NCBI GenBank assembly: GCA_032191485.1
Contig: JAVDOI010000007.1
Coordinates: 3,501,042-3,565,041, forward strand
DNA from: Leptoclinus maculatus
Taxonomy: Eukaryota > Chordata > Actinopteri > Perciformes > Stichaeidae
Length of the DNA: 64,000 nucleotides
Direction: 5' to 3'
The notes beneath the pieces are model-generated. The model was not told the origin of the DNA. It made no database searches and saw only the letters and a program-made list of their open reading frames with translations. Shown piece by piece: positions 1 through 34,600 of this stretch (position 1 is the first letter of the stretch; every line of letters starts with the position of its first letter). The position numbers and the translations under genes are program-made.

Positions 1-582
1 AAAGTGTTGCAACTGTCGCAAATTTGCATCGCTGCCGGTATGAAGAGTTTTGATGCGAAATATTCGCAGTCGAGTATTTCGCAGTTTCATATTGTTTATT
101 AGTCACGCCATCGGTGTGCAAAGGCCTTTAGACGCAAACATTACTATTTTAATCTCACAAGATGTTGTCATCTCCTGCTGAGCCTCCTACTGTGCATGCT
201 GGACACTTGCATGTAACAGAGCTATCAGAGTAACATTACAGATCAATGTTATTAGCTCCATTTGTGCTTTTAACTGCTGCGACAGGTCAGAAAGTCTGCC
301 GTCAATTGTCAAGATACTCACACCATTTTGACTCAAACTGGAGATTAACACTATTTAATATCCTAATTTATGATCACTTTGTTCTGACTTTCAAAGTTAA
401 ATATGATGCTGGCATTTTTTGGGGAAAATGCACCATTAAAAAAATGCATGAAGAAGCAATATGTGAAGTAATTAAGCTGCTAACAGCAACATATGAAGTA
501 GGCTCCATTCTGTATGAAAACCTTCAGCATGTGTGGATTCTCATATTCCAAAGGTCTGAATGTGAGACGCTCTGATTCTCAC
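1..582. other. wwp2 intron, no feature seen
   Basis: Intronic sequence downstream (in gene direction) of the wwp2 exon at 583-817. I see no exon encoding a WW domain here and no recognisable repeat. Confidence 0.5.
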
Positions 583-20740
<20,158 letters not shown>

Positions 20741-21995
20741 GACCTCACAGCTCTGAAACACAGCCACACAATATTTCAACGTATTGTCGCTTCACTGCAA
20801 CATTACAACAACCCTTGCATGAAAAACAACGTTTATTACAAGTAGATTTAGCAGCTTGGCCAAATAAAATCCAATGAAGGCATAAATGTGTTCCCCCACA
20901 TCAGAGTGCCAAGACTTTCATCAGACCCCATCAGCATCACCTTGAGCAAAGTCAGAGATGTAGCCTGCTGGATTGGATGCAAAGACTGCATATGCAAGGA
21001 CGCAGCCAAACTGAACTCTAGTCTGGAGCTGTTGTAAATAATGGTCTTTACTTTGTATATTAAGAAAAGACCCTAACCCTAATACTGGTTGGTGGAGGGG
21101 GATCTCATCCTGTTATTAATGTAACGTCACTTGCTGCCTCACCAAGGTGACTGCTGGTGGCATCTCAGCATCTCTGAGACCAAAAGAAACCCAATGATGC
21201 ATAGTCAGATGTGACCTGGCCGTAATAGACAGCCAACTATAAACGTGCTGTATTAACCAAATGACCACCCGAGGTCTGTCTCGGGGATACAGACAATCAG
21301 ATAGCAATCACAACAAAAGCGAACAGCATCTTCCGTCAACCTTGTAAAACAAGCTGACCGGCTACGCAGCGTTAGCTAAATCCGCTACTCAGAGGATGCT
21401 GGCTAAACTTCATATAGACTTGTAAAGATAAAACTGTCCCGGCTAAACAGATTTCATTGTCCCCGGATTTAAATACCCTTGGCTGCTGCGCACAAAACAC
21501 AAACACGGAAGATGATCAAGGCATTTCTAAGCATCACTGTCAAGCGCGGCTGCGAAAACATTGACTTCCGGTTATCGTTTATAAACTAAAGCTTAGCTAG
21601 CAAACATTGTTATGTTGCAGCGTGTTATGACCAAGAAAATCACACACTAAATTCATAGGCGAGTATTTCCTGAAAGAAAATGGCATTAAGTAGCCCACAC
21701 CAATGTTGTTTGCCACACACAAAAGAATTTCCCACCTCTGTAGCATTTGTTTTGAAGGGGAAGTTGCGACATGTCCCGTCCTGTGTGTCTAATTCTGGTT
21801 ACATTCACCCAGAAGAAGCTAACTGTTAGCGAGCGAGCTTCGTAGTGGGATTTTACAAAAGGACATGTCGATAAAACCTGTTCTAACCACTTGACAACAA
21901 GTAAAACTGCATTTATAGTTACGTGGTTTACGTCAGAACACGTTATATATTTCAAAACACCCTCAAATTAGGTTTAAATGTAATCTTTCCCGTAC

Positions 21996-22040
21996 CTTTC
22001 TCAGCTGTGCTCCGCTGCTGTTTCTAGTGAACTTTCATTT
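21996..22040 (-). promoter_or_regulatory. wwp2: Probable wwp2 first non-coding exon and promoter area
   Basis: A good minus-strand splice donor (GAAAG followed by GTACG) lies at 21996. It sits about 1.2 kb upstream of the wwp2 coding exon, whose own acceptor at 20752 is only 12 nt before the ATG. A non-coding first exon is therefore needed. This one is placed by donor and position only, and its 5' end is not visible. A CACGTGA motif lies just upstream near 22060. Confidence 0.45.
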
Positions 22041-22099
22041 CCGCCTCAGTGACAATATCACGTGACCCATGGTAGGTTGTTTCATTGCACAAAGGATTG

Positions 22100-23470
22100 T
22101 GGGTCATAAATAATGGTAAACATCACATTAATTATTTCAAATTACGGTTAAGCTTCTATTGATTGAGATCAAATAGAATATATAGCAAAAAAATATTAAA
22201 GGCATTTATTATATTGTAGTAATTACAAATATTAAAGCAAGAAATTAAACAGAATAAATAGGTATCGAAAGAGAGAAGTCAAATATTATTCAAAAAAAAT
22301 ATCAAGACACTGGTACAAGTGAGCTCCTATTATCAACCCAAATAGAAACAAATGTAATGATAAGTTCCCAAATGTCAGCTGAATATCAACATTTGCACTT
22401 TAAAGCTGCATTCAATTATTTCTATTTTATTTTTTATTCTTGGGGACAGCAGAATAAGCTGAGGCTTCAACTTTTAAAGTCCAATATAATTTGCTCTCCT
22501 CTTAGCTCTGTTGTGGTCTCCATCTTCTGAGAAAAATATCCAGCTCTTCAGCTGCTAAATGCTCCACTATGTTAGCTATAGTTGCTAACTGTGTCTGTCT
22601 GCTGTTTGATGCTGGACAGGTAGTGAGGTTTTATCTGAGTTTTATCTTTTACTTTTGAATTTACTTTGAGATTTACAAATACCATTGTCATTTTCACAAA
22701 CTAAGTGTTTGTGTACCCAAGATGAGATTTACTCTTATTGTCCACCTCAGTGGAAAATTGTCTTTTCACTTCTCCCAAGTACAGCAAATGTACATGCGAT
22801 ACACATAACAGAACACACCATTTAAAATATACAATAGTGCAAATGGGCAGATAGCACATTGAAGCGGTATACCTAAGGGTTACCGATATGGAATAACCCT
22901 CTTTATGGCATGGCTCTGACCTTCTTCACACATTTGTGCATGTTTTTTTTTAGACCGTTTGGACTATCTAATTTTAGTGTTATAAACATAAAGTGCCTCA
23001 CCGTGGACCAGTATCGCTTACGTTTTTTCACAATGAGGAAATAGCATCAAAGTGCAACTAGTTTCTGAATAAAGGTTTTAGTTGATTTTCTTATTTCATT
23101 ACGCTAGTATTTATTATGGACATGCCTGGGTGAGCGGAAGTCTCAATGGATAAAAGTGCTGATTGGAGTGTTGGAGAGAGGAGTAATTGCCACCACTATC
23201 AGAACTGTCTTTATGTACTCCACCAATTGTCATTATCATTATCATTTTTGTGTCTCATGAATAATGCTTTGTGCATGGCGTGAATGGGGTTGCCATTTTG
23301 AGTAATTGGCAACCAATTCTTGACCTTTGATTGTATATCTTATCGATATACCAAACATTTGAATAGAGATTTAAGGGTGATTTCACAGAATATGAACTTA
23401 TAACTTAAGCTCAGAATCCACTTGAGCTAAAATATATATGATCTATCTTCTTCATAATAATCTTATAATA
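22100..23470. other. Intergenic sequence between wwp2 and the DGAT1-like gene
   Basis: AT-rich sequence with no open frame, exon or repeat that I can name. Confidence 0.5.
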
Positions 23471-23479
23471 ATAATTATA

Positions 23480-24975
23480 ATCATAGTAAAAAAAAATTAT
23501 TTATAGAGCACTTTTAGTACTCAAAGAAACTTTTACACAACATTATTCCCACATTAGAAGCAGCTCTGAAAAGGTTTTGATTGGAGCATATGGTGCAGTC
23601 TCTGATGTGTTTGGCTAGAGAGTTCCAGAGGGATGGGGCCAGCTATGGAGATCGGGTCTGCCACCCCAGGTCCGGTGCTTGGTCCTGAGTGGTGGAGACA
23701 GGAGGTTGGCATCAGAGAAGTGGAGGCTGTGGGAAGGAGTGTGGTGGTGAAGCAGGTTGGTAGGAGGGGGCATGGTATCGAGGGCTTTATAAGTGAGGAG
23801 AAGGACTTTGAATTGGATCCGTTTTTGGGACAGAGAGCCAGTGGAGGTTCTGGAGGACAGGGTTGATGTCATCACTGGAACAGGAATGGGTGAGCAGACA
23901 AGAAGAGTTCTGGATGTACTGAGTTTGTTTAATACTTTGGATGATGTGCCATGAAGAATGATGTGGTAGTAGTCAATTCTGGCTGTGATGAAGGCGTGGA
24001 TCAGAGATCTATGAGCAGAGAAGGAGAGTGATGAGCGGAGAATAGCTGTGTTTCTAAGGTGGAAATCGGCAGTGCGATTGTTTTGATTGACGTGGTATTC
24101 AAAAGAAAGGTTGCTGTCAAAAATAATCAGAGATTGTGGATGTGTTGGGATGGAGAAGCAGTGGAGTTATCAGTGTTGAGGCAGGAGTTGGGAGTGGTTT
24201 TGGGGAGGGATTTGGGACAGATAATGATCGTGTCTGATTTATCACAGTTGAGTTTGAGGAAGTTGGCTCACATCCATGATTACATTTCAGTGAGGCATTG
24301 GTCAGTAGCGTGAGTTGCAGTAGCTATGGATGTAGTGCAAATGTAGAGCGGGATGTCATCTGCAAAGCAGTGGATGTGGAGGCCATGACGGCGTATGATG
24401 TTAGCAAGGAGGAGCAAGTAGAGGATTAACGGAAGAGGACCAAGCACCAAACCCTGGGGGACGCCTTGTTGATGAACTGTTGTTGTGAGAGATGACCTTA
24501 GCAAGGACAGGGCAGTATCGGTGATGTTGGGGGAGGATTCAGGGCGGAGAGAAGAATGGTGTGGTTAATGGTGTCGAAACGCTGAGGTGACCAGAATCTG
24601 AGGAGGAGGAGGTCCTTGGTGACTTTGAGGAGGGCTATTTCTGTGCTTTGCTGCAAACAGAAACCACTGAAATAGTTCAATTAGGCTGTCGGAGATGAGG
24701 TGGGATTTGAGTTCCTTTTTTTTTTACAGAAACGGGAGATTTGAGATGGGCTGGTAACTACTTATGGCATCAGGGTTGGGTCCAAGTATTTTGAGGGTGC
24801 GGTGACAGCAGACAGTTTGAGTGTTTGGGGGACTGAACCAGAGTTGAAGGAGGAGTTCATGATTTATGTGATGAGTGAGGAGATAGCTGGGAGACAATCC
24901 AAGATTGGGTGGGATGGGATCCAGGACACAAGTGAAGCTTTTCATTCCGACCATGAGGTTAGACAACTCTTGGTT
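23480..24975 (-). pseudogene. L2/CR1-like LINE reverse transcriptase relic
   Basis: Frame-shifted minus-strand pieces follow LINE order: TCVLDPIPPNL and YQPISNLPFL near 24900-24730, then the reverse transcriptase core [11 protein letters not shown] and FADDIPLYI (24480-24340), then the C-terminal KRIQFKVLLLTYKALD and SDANLLSPPLRTKHRTWG (23830-23650). Frameshifts and stops between the pieces show it is inactive. It occupies most of the wwp2/DGAT1-like intergenic region. Confidence 0.8.
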
Positions 24976-25360
24976 CAGTTCTTGTTCTAGCCCTGATCTC
25001 AGTGTACACTATATTCCAGAGGAACTATGACAAATTATCATTAAGGATTATACAAACTTTACCTGGCTGGTAGCCGTGCTTTAAATCAATCCACCCTTGG
25101 ACTCATTGAGGGACAATTATTCCTTGTATTTCCTGGTTGGATTGTGTCCATGAAACTTACCGTAACTTCAGATGGACTAGGGCCCCTTAACCACTTGTTG
25201 ACACATCAGTGTAAGCAGCAACCTTATCTTCTGTGCTGCTGACTCACATCATTTGAACAGGAATGATCACACAGACATTTATTGCTGCAGTTCATTTTTC
25301 AGTTACATTCAACAAGCCCCAGACCTACAAAATGAAGGCAAAGAAATACTGAATCTGTTG

Positions 25361-25366
25361 TTTATT
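25361..25366 (-). terminator. Candidate poly(A) signal of the DGAT1-like gene
   Basis: AATAAA on the minus strand, about 290 bp past the stop codon. A second AATAAA lies at 25278-25283. Confidence 0.5.
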
Positions 25367-25654
25367 GTATTAACATTTGTCAGATGTGGAAGTATACAGT
25401 AACAGCACAAGTTACAAATCAGTGCTCTTTTCCAGTTTGCAATATGTCCATTTATGAGTCTACAGATCATATCTACAGTATATTGCTGAGCTGGGTAGAG
25501 GTTGTGGATTATAACTCCAAAAGGCTTTTCGGACATCAAAATGTATCCTTGGACAGACATAAGCAGTGTTCACTGAACTTTGGATCACAGCGGTATCCTC
25601 ATGGTCTACTTGTAAATACAGTGCAATAGGTCAGAATTTCTTTCAGACACTTGA

Positions 25655-28600
25655 TCACTGAGGCTGAACGAAAACTGCACTGGGAAGCCTGTGGTCCGAT
25701 GTCAGTGGTGAGGACGATGACCGATGACTATGGTGACGGAAGCTGATGTAGTGGTCGTGAAAGTAGGTGATCACAGGCAGAAGAGGGCCCAGCAGAAGGC
25801 ACAGCCACACTAAGATGTTGCCATAGTTTCCCTGGAAATAGTTTGCTAGGAATACCGCAACCAGAAGCTAGAAGGAAAAGACAGTGTGATTTAAAGACGT
25901 CCTCTTGCCCAGCCTATACTCTTAGAAATAAAAGTGCTAACTAAAACCATATAGGGTTCTTTGGCTTGTCCCCATGACAACCCTATTGGCTCCTGGTAGA
26001 ACCGTTTATAAAGGTTCTATCTGGAATTTTTTCAAAGGGTTCTCAACATAAAGCGATATCCATAGAACCCCCTATGAAAGGTTCGACAGAGAACCCTTCT
26101 ATGGTGTAATGGTTCCATCCAGAACCCTCTTTCCAGGTTCTTTTCAGAAAATTTCAGAAGTTTCTAAGGGTCCTAACAGAACCAACCCATGGGGGTACGA
26201 CAAGAACCTTTTTACAGGCCACGGGTTTCATCTGGAACTCACCCAGGGGTTTCTACAGAGAATCCTTTTATATTCCATAGGGTTCATCTATAACGTACCA
26301 ATTGGGTTCTACCAAGACCCCTTGTATATTCCCTTTTATATCCCATAGATCTTTCTCCACTCTAACCACAGGTTAGCCTGGGTCCATGGGAGCATCTTCT
26401 AGCAGCCTCAGGCTTCATGAGGTTTCTATAGGGTCAGGGCTGATATGGTGCAGCGCAACCAACAACAATCATGGTTCACATAACAGTTTTTGGGGGGTGT
26501 GGGCTGGGAGGACCTTTTGACCCCCATGCTTTCAACAATCCTTTAAGAACTCTTTCTGCCTAGAGGGGTTCTTGATGGAACCCTTAGTCTTACAAAGAAC
26601 CCTGTGAAAAACCCTTGAGGATTGAGGTTCTACACAGTTAAAAAAACATGGCAGACTCCTCCCACTATGATTACTTGTGGACACATACTGTAAATCTTCC
26701 GGACAGTCCAAGTGCATTAACGGCTTTACTTTCATTATTGCGACTGTACAAGTAACAGATCAGTGCAGACCTTGGGTCTGACAGAGTGTGATTTCTGTGA
26801 TCATGTTGTGCGCTTTGCAAATGATTCACCACTTCTCATAAAGGTCAACTGACTAGCATGACACGTTAGGTTCTTTGGCTCTTGCCATAAAAGATATGGG
26901 AAACCCTGCTTTTAGTATTTAATCTCCTCAGATCTGAAGATACTTCTTCCCAACAAGGTACATATTTGTGTGATACAGTGGTGAGCCAATAGAGGGAACA
27001 TGTGCAGTGCTTGTTGTGGCTGCTTTGTGTCTTTTTGGAGTCGTTTTATGTTTCTTTGTGGTCATTTTGAGTCTCTTCCTAGTTGGTAATTGCCTCTTTG
27101 AGTGGCCTTTTGCCACTCAATCGCATTGCCCAGTAGACCTGTCGAGTAATATGACCATGAATATTCACTCTCCTATTAGGTCTTCTTTGGTATACAACTT
27201 AGGGATATATCTTTCTCCTTAGCTGCTAAATGCTCCAATAGTTCACCAGCTAGTCTCCAACTGTATCTGTCTGCTGCGTGCCGCTGAGCAGGTACAGTGG
27301 GTTTTCTCTTTTCTCTGAAAACAGCTATCTGCTGATACTATGAGACCAACAAGAATGAACCAAAACAGTACATTTGCAGCCGGACAGCTAAACAATGAGC
27401 TGAAAGTCACTATAAAGCTCCGTAAAGCCTAGAGGAGCATTGACACAGTGTTTTCACATTGTCATTTGATACATTGTTGTCATAAAAATATACATTTTTA
27501 GGTTTTCATTATTTGTTTTAAAAAGTCCCAGGTCTTTTCAGTTTAGTTAGAAAAGAGACAGTTGGAATAAGTAGCTAAGCTGAGATGTTGGATGGAGTGT
27601 GTTTGCTTTTATGAATCAACTGTTGAGTAAATGAAACAGTCAAGTTGCGGTCAAAGCTAGATGACAACATTGGCCCATCCAGGTAAATTACCACCAGCTG
27701 CCACTGGTGTGATATCCTCACCTCAAACAGCATTACGAGGAAGATCCACAGACGACAGCTATGCAGGGGCAGAGCAATCATATACTGTGTAGAAGAGAGA
27801 ACAACACAATACAACAGGTTATTATTGCATTGTTTGTTTGGGCCAATAGCCCTATAATCTCCACACAGTAAGATTCAGGTACTGCAAAAATAACTTGTAG
27901 CCTCTGACCCTCTATCACTGCTGCCAAACTAAAAATGTAATAGAAATAAATGAATGCTCTCACATAAAGATGCAATTTTTGTTTGTTACATGTATGTAAC
28001 AAGCTGGCAGCTAGCAGTGACAACAGCACTAACAGTGCAAACAACGGCAACAGGGCTTACAGAGCTAACGTTGTTTACTTGGGGGGGAACCGGAGGGTGG
28101 GCACTACGCTTCCGCAACACTTTATTCAGCTTGAAATCCCAATTCATTCCAGATTGTCAATGTCTTATGTCCTCTGCTACCAAACACATGAAAGAAAATA
28201 GTGACTCACGTGTACAGTAAAAGGAGCTTCATGTGATATCAGACTGTACCTCAAACAGAGCAGCTGACATCAGGAAGACCAGTAACTCTGCTCGTGATGG
28301 GGGCACATTCTTTTCCACCAGCCGAGTGTATACATGTCTTCATATACGACACGCAGCAAAGACAAAGAGAGGAGAGAAAAAGTTAAGGCAAACGATTTGG
28401 TATTCGTGTAATTCGCGTCAGACTATAATAATACCTGTGACACCATTTCTGAAAGGGAATATTCCAGTTCTTCCAGAAAGCGACCAGAGTCGTAGCGTTC
28501 CTGTAAATGAATGATGAAACGCAATGAGGCAGTGCTGAATGTGCAACACCACAATGTGCAGAATTTTTTGTGCAACTGACCACCAGTCTCCATAAAAATG

Positions 28601-31600
28601 GCGATCACCAAAGCGCATCAGTTCTGCGCAGAAGTTCAGGTAGGAGTGACTCAAGAAGAAGAGGAGGAGCCAGAGGAAATGGGTTGGCGCCTGACAAGAA
28701 AATGTGTTAGACAGACATACCATTATACCATTTAACAGCTATGTGTGTCCCTGTTATTGTCATGTACAACAGTGTACAAGCTTTGATCTCTAATTATCAT
28801 GCCCAAACATGCTCTTCAGTATCTGGGACCACTTTCCTCACAGAGAAAACCTAAAACCAGGAAATGAGTCAGCACACTTCTGGTTCCCTCGTCTTGAAGT
28901 CGTTGGGTTTTTAGTTACATGCCTGAAATAAGGTCTGTGGTTAACCCTGAAAGTTTTGTTCTACAATATAAAATGTGTAAATAAATATCCCTCCAGTTAA
29001 TTTAAATGCTTTTATGTGTCTTTAAAAAGGTGGTTGCTAACAAGTGGCTAAAGGAGACGACCAAACGTCACCACGGCCTTCACAGCCCCGTTCTGCTTAT
29101 TTGCGCTTATGTGGTGTAGTTTTTTTTGTAGTGGTGTTCATTTTTGAAGATAATCTTTGTGAACAAAACGTGTAAATATCATAAACGTTTTTGTAGAGGG
29201 AACCAGTGCGATGCTAACTTCCTGGTTGGCCTACAAAAACACATCATCCTGGCAGCACTCTATTAGCTCAGTGCTTTATAGTTCTGGTAAATCAAAACAG
29301 ACATATCAAAAGTCTTGAGAATGTAATGTGAAAAGAAATTTAAAACACACTCACCACCAGTCCCACCAGGAGCTCCACTCTCATAGTGATGTCCATACTC
29401 TGTGGAAATTAATTTGAAGTAACGAATTCTACAGGTGTGTGTTTGTTTGAATATTCACAAGTCAGAGGGATCACGTTTCACTCACAGAGAAGGAGTTTTC
29501 TGATCTCTGGAAGATTGGTTCAATCCACTGAGAGGGAAAAGAAAAAGACTGTCACAATACAGTAATAGCATCCAAAGTGCATCTACATAGACTCCACAGC
29601 CATGCTAGCGGCTCTGTAAGGCTGGTACTTTGGCATAAATACAGTGACTACTTCCTCCTTAACGTTAGCTTCTCTTCCACTAGCCTCTGTTGCACGATGT
29701 GCCCGTATTTTCTCATAGCCGGTACAGATCTGCTACTGTACCGGTAGCAGCTAACGGTGCTAATGCAGAGGGTCCATCAGAACATGATATCTGCACTTAC
29801 AACTCAGACACATCTTGTACAGTAAACTACACAACAAATCACACCTTCATGACATACTACAGTATATTATGATACACTACATTGTGTATTAGTACATTGA
29901 TACTAAACTATGATAGACTGTACTATGTAAGTTCCCAGATAAGTACACAGTAAAATACTATACAATACCAGCTGCTGTACCTGCTGCACAATTCCAACCA
30001 TGATTTGGATGACGATCACCTAAAGTTAGGAAATACCACAATTAACAAGCTGTAGTGTTTTCATCCACGGGACCTTCATTATATCTGGACATCAACTACA
30101 TCTGGGAAGACCCATTACAATCAGGTGTTAGCCTGCTTCTATCCTTGCCCATACCAAAAAACTAGGAACTCTTAAAACTTGTTAATTATCCATATGAACT
30201 ATGGATCATTTAGCATACAGACAGTAATATGGAAATACTGTCTGTATGCATTTAGTCAAAGTGACAAAATCATTTTTCTAGCTGTATAAAAGCAATGTTC
30301 CCCAACATTGCTTTTTACAACACCAATGTAATTGTTGGAGTTAAATTATTTGAGAAATATAAAGCATTTGTAAATTTCTAACCAATGTAATTGTTATTCT
30401 AAAATCAACCGTCCATTTAGAGCTCATGCGCGGAACCCCAGGCTAAATCATTGTCCTTTTAAAGATAGACTTGGTAATCTTCTTCAGAAACATTTGTTTT
30501 TTTGCTATATTTGTTGAAATTGTCTTTCGATCCCGACAGTAGCCAGCACATTTTGTAGCCACTTTTATTTGAAAGGAGTTCGCAACACTGGGCTGGTTTT
30601 TTTGGTAAGATAATTAAAAAAATTAAACATACTATTGTTTATTTTTATCAAGATTACCAACCCTAGCTTTAACATATGTATGTAATTTAACGACAGTAAA
30701 TACATGTATACAAAGGAAATTAAACACTTTTTTGTTTAATCTGTTTTAATAAGGCATTTTAAGTCTTCCACAGTGAATACCCAAAGTATAGCTATTTGTG
30801 ACTGCTGTAATTATGAGATATAATAATCACTATAACCTGCAGCGTTCATGGTGAAGGTTTTTGGACCCTCGTCTGGTGTGAGTCATTTCAAACTAGATTA
30901 TTTTATAAGCATGTTTGATTTTAAAAACAGGATTAAGCATAATTTGAGCAGTGAATGTTCTTGTCCTGACACTGAATGACAATGATTGATGCTGTAACGA
31001 AGGCCCTCTCCATTACAAGCATTTGTGGACCGCTTCAAGGAATAAGAGACACACACTCAGGGTTGATGGTTTTATTGTACTGTTGATTGGTTTCTGGTGC
31101 ATGTTGTGGCCTCAGGTATAAGAGACAAACATATTATTAGTTTTGCTATCTTTGCCAAAATGATTGAGGCTATAAACTGTTTGTTGGTGCTGTCAAATAA
31201 CATGCCTCCTAACATGCCGCCATATTCAATCTAGTGCTGTCGCAGTCAGGTCCACATGCTGCCCGTGGTCCACCATGTAATGAGCCGAGTGTCATGTATT
31301 TGTGGTCATTGTTGAAATAAACACCTGGTTGGTTTGCACCTTATCTCTGTGTCAGTCCTCCTGCTTCCAAAGTCCAGTTGCTACGGGGTCATCCTAACAG
31401 ATGCAATTTGCTGGTTTATGTCAAGTATTTTTATTTCATGTTTTTATATTGTTTTTGTTTGTGTTTCATGTGGTGAAACTTTTTACGCTGCCATCTTGGC
31501 TAGGACCACATTGTAAAAGAGATTCCAAATCTCAATGGGATTACCCTGGCTAAATAAAAGGTTAATTATTAAATACATTTTTTTTTAAATTGTGCCACTG

Positions 31601-34600
31601 TTCAGCTCACCATTTCCAGCAGCCTGTGCAGTAACTTATTGATGCAGACCTTAGGAGTACATGGGAAGTCTCTCTGGTAGCACAAAGTGGGGGCAAATAG
31701 GAAATAATACAGATCTGAGAAAACAAAGACAGAGTCACAGAGGACGAAGTTAAGAAGAAATGAATGTAAAGAAATCAAGTATCTTGTGAATGACGAGTGT
31801 TTTAACCTTGGAATGTGAGCTGCTCATTGGGGGCTTTTCGAGCAACAGAAACATTCTTGTCCCTCTCTGAAAACGCACAGATATGAAAAGATGTTGGTTT
31901 ACTTTCTGTTTTTGTTGTGAAATAAAGTCAGTACAACTTCTGGTGACGAAAACAAGTACCTGCATCAGTTAAATGAGCCTGTCGGTACCAGCGATTAGTT
32001 TCCTGGTATGAATACAGCTTCATCCCCAGAGCAGTGGAGAACCAGAGGGAGAAGAACGCTCCACCTGGTGGACAATAAAACAGAAACACCCCAGCAATGA
32101 TGAAACATCACGAAGAGCACGATGAGTGAAACATTACTAAAGAACTTTGGGCTTCAACCTAAACTCCATTTGTGTAAGGGCTTTGAAACAACAGTGCCTG
32201 TATATATAGTTGTCTTTTTTTAAACTATTCAGCATGGGCGGATGATGAGACTATAGGCCCCTGGTCACAGACTGGTAAAAGGCCCCAACACCTCTCCTCC
32301 ATAGGAGCAAGACACACAGACTTTATAGCTGTTCTGCCTCTTTTTGTAGTCATTTTGAGTCTATTTGTAGTCGTTTTGTGTCTCTTTGTAGTCATTATGC
32401 ATTTCTTAGTCATTTTGTGTCACTTATTACTTTGGTGTCTTTGTTGTGGTTGTTTTGAGTCTCATTGTAATTGTTCTGGTCACTTTTTTTGTCTCTTTTT
32501 TTTGTTTCTTAGTAGTCGTATGTTTCTTTGTGGTCATTTTGAGTCTCTTCCTGTTTGGTACGTGTCTCTTTGGATGCATCCCAAGTCTCTTAAATTGCAT
32601 CCACCTTTCCCTCACTTGTTTCTTTTCCTTGCATCTCTCCGTGCATCCCTGGTAGGAGGGATGCAAGGAAGACTAGGGGGGGCTCCCTGACATTTCGGGC
32701 CCCTGGGCCTGTGCCAGGTAGGCCAGTTCAATAAGAGCTCATTTTAAGCAAACTTTTTTGTATACTAACCAAGTGTATTCATGATTGCAACGCTTCCAAA
32801 GATATCAAATATGCTGTCATATAGGTTATTCATTTGCTGAAACAAGTAGAAAAAATACTAAACTGATATCCATTAGTGCTGTTCATATTATTCATTTATT
32901 TTGTCGCTGCATCATGTATATGTACAGAACATATGAAATGATGAAGTACAGACATACTGTATATATAGTTGTCACCTGTTGATATTGTATGCTCGTGTAC
33001 AATGACCGCAGCAGGAAATAGCAGGAGCGCGCCCAGATTTGTGAGATGTAGACGATGACCGTTGGTGGGGGACAGCATACCCTGACAGGAAACAAAGGAA
33101 TAGACGTGCTGACCTTTACATTGCAATTATTTTGACATGGCAAATCGCTCGTGGTGCATTTTTTAAAATCAGAATCACCTTGATCAAAAAGAAAAGAGAC
33201 AAAAACAATATACCAGTCTCACCTTTTCCTGAGACCTCTCAACGAGCAAAGCTGTAATAGCAAACATGTTGGCAGCTGAAAAGAAATACAGATATCTTCT
33301 TAATTCACAAGTGTGCTGTGTTTAAAATGTACTGTTGCAGGGACCAAATCCCATCCAAGAGCTCACATTAACTTACTATGTTTGTTTCATACATGGCATG
33401 GAGCTTTAAAAAGCCTCCGTGAACCTGGTGAGGTCACTTGAGTCAGTGGTGGTTGAAGCTGAAGAGTCCAAATTTGAAATTTGAGTTACAAAGAAGTGCT
33501 CTTACCAGACCTCTGTATTCCGCTGCTCATCTATGATAGCCGCAATTTGCATAACATATCTAAATCTCCGAGCAAACTGTCGTTTTTTTTGTTGCATTGT
33601 GGGTAATGCAGGCGTCAAGTTTTGACAAAAAAGAAAAACGTGTAGATTAAAAAAGACGATCTCTCCGTTTCTGCTGAATCAATTTAGCCCCAATTAAAAA
33701 AAATCTAAATTGTGTTGTCAGTCTGTTACAAGAGTGCAAAGTTAAATTAGTGAAGTACTCTTTTAACTACTTCTACTACTTCTTTTATCTAATGTATTTT
33801 TTGCTATTGGTATTGTTGCTGCAGTTGCTCACCTGCTATGAGTTTGACAGACGGCCAATTGTCCTCGATGAGATGCTCCAAGACCTTTTTGACATCTATC
33901 AAAAAGCCATGTCTGTCAGAAAGAGGAAATCAAAGGATGACAATCTAATCTAACAACTGATATAATCAAAAATACAACGCTAACATGCTGATGCTAAGCA
34001 GGTGTAATGTTTGCTAGCATGCTAACATTAGCAAATTAGCGCTAAACACAAAGTAGAGCCAAAGCTGTACGCACATTTTTTGGTCAAATTGAAATCCTGA
34101 GCTGGCTAGACGAAAAGTCATCAGGATTCATCCTCTGGGGACAATGATTTTGCCAGAACAAATTTTCAAGGCAATCTAATGGTTGTTGATATATTTCAGT
34201 CTGGATTTAAGTGGTGACCTGCCAGATTAACTCACATTGCCACCCCAGAGTTTTTTTAATTGAATTAGAGTACAATTAGAGGCCAATAACAAATGAATAT
34301 TAAAAACAACACAAATTCTATGGGCCGTTTTAGGTGCGCATTTGTAAACAAGGATGTGAAAATGTTATCAAAAATCTTACTTCAATTAGAAAATCTACAG
34401 TAGATAATATTGTTTTTTGCCTATAGAATGTGTATATGCATGGTGCATACATATATATACTCACTGTATGAAATTCTCCAAGAACAAGTGAGCATGGGTC
34501 AGGACCTGAAAACCAGAATGACACAAATACAGACAGTAAAACACCAGTGGGTTAATAAATCATAAGTGAGGGGTTTTCTCCTTAAATTAAAAGCTTGTTT

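Noticed and set aside
246..575. 109-codon plus-strand frame
   Set aside because: No homology, no splice context, inside a wwp2 intron; length is compatible with chance.
28250..28337. A cryptic splice change that would restore the DGAT1 histidine
   Set aside because: The exon ends TTTGAG before GTACAG and the next begins TATATG after CACAG; both sites are good and no nearby alternative site would encode FHEY.
32780..32840. Possible extra DGAT1-like exon (minus strand, splice-like ends)
   Set aside because: Its reading frame does not fit the phase of the exon at 32976-33081, and that exon joined directly to 31960-32064 aligns with DGAT1 without a gap.
33750..33953. Plus-strand open frame of 67 codons with a helical, charged C-terminus
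   Set aside because: It is the antisense of DGAT1-like exon 33833-33912, whose minus-strand translation fits both homology and splice phase.
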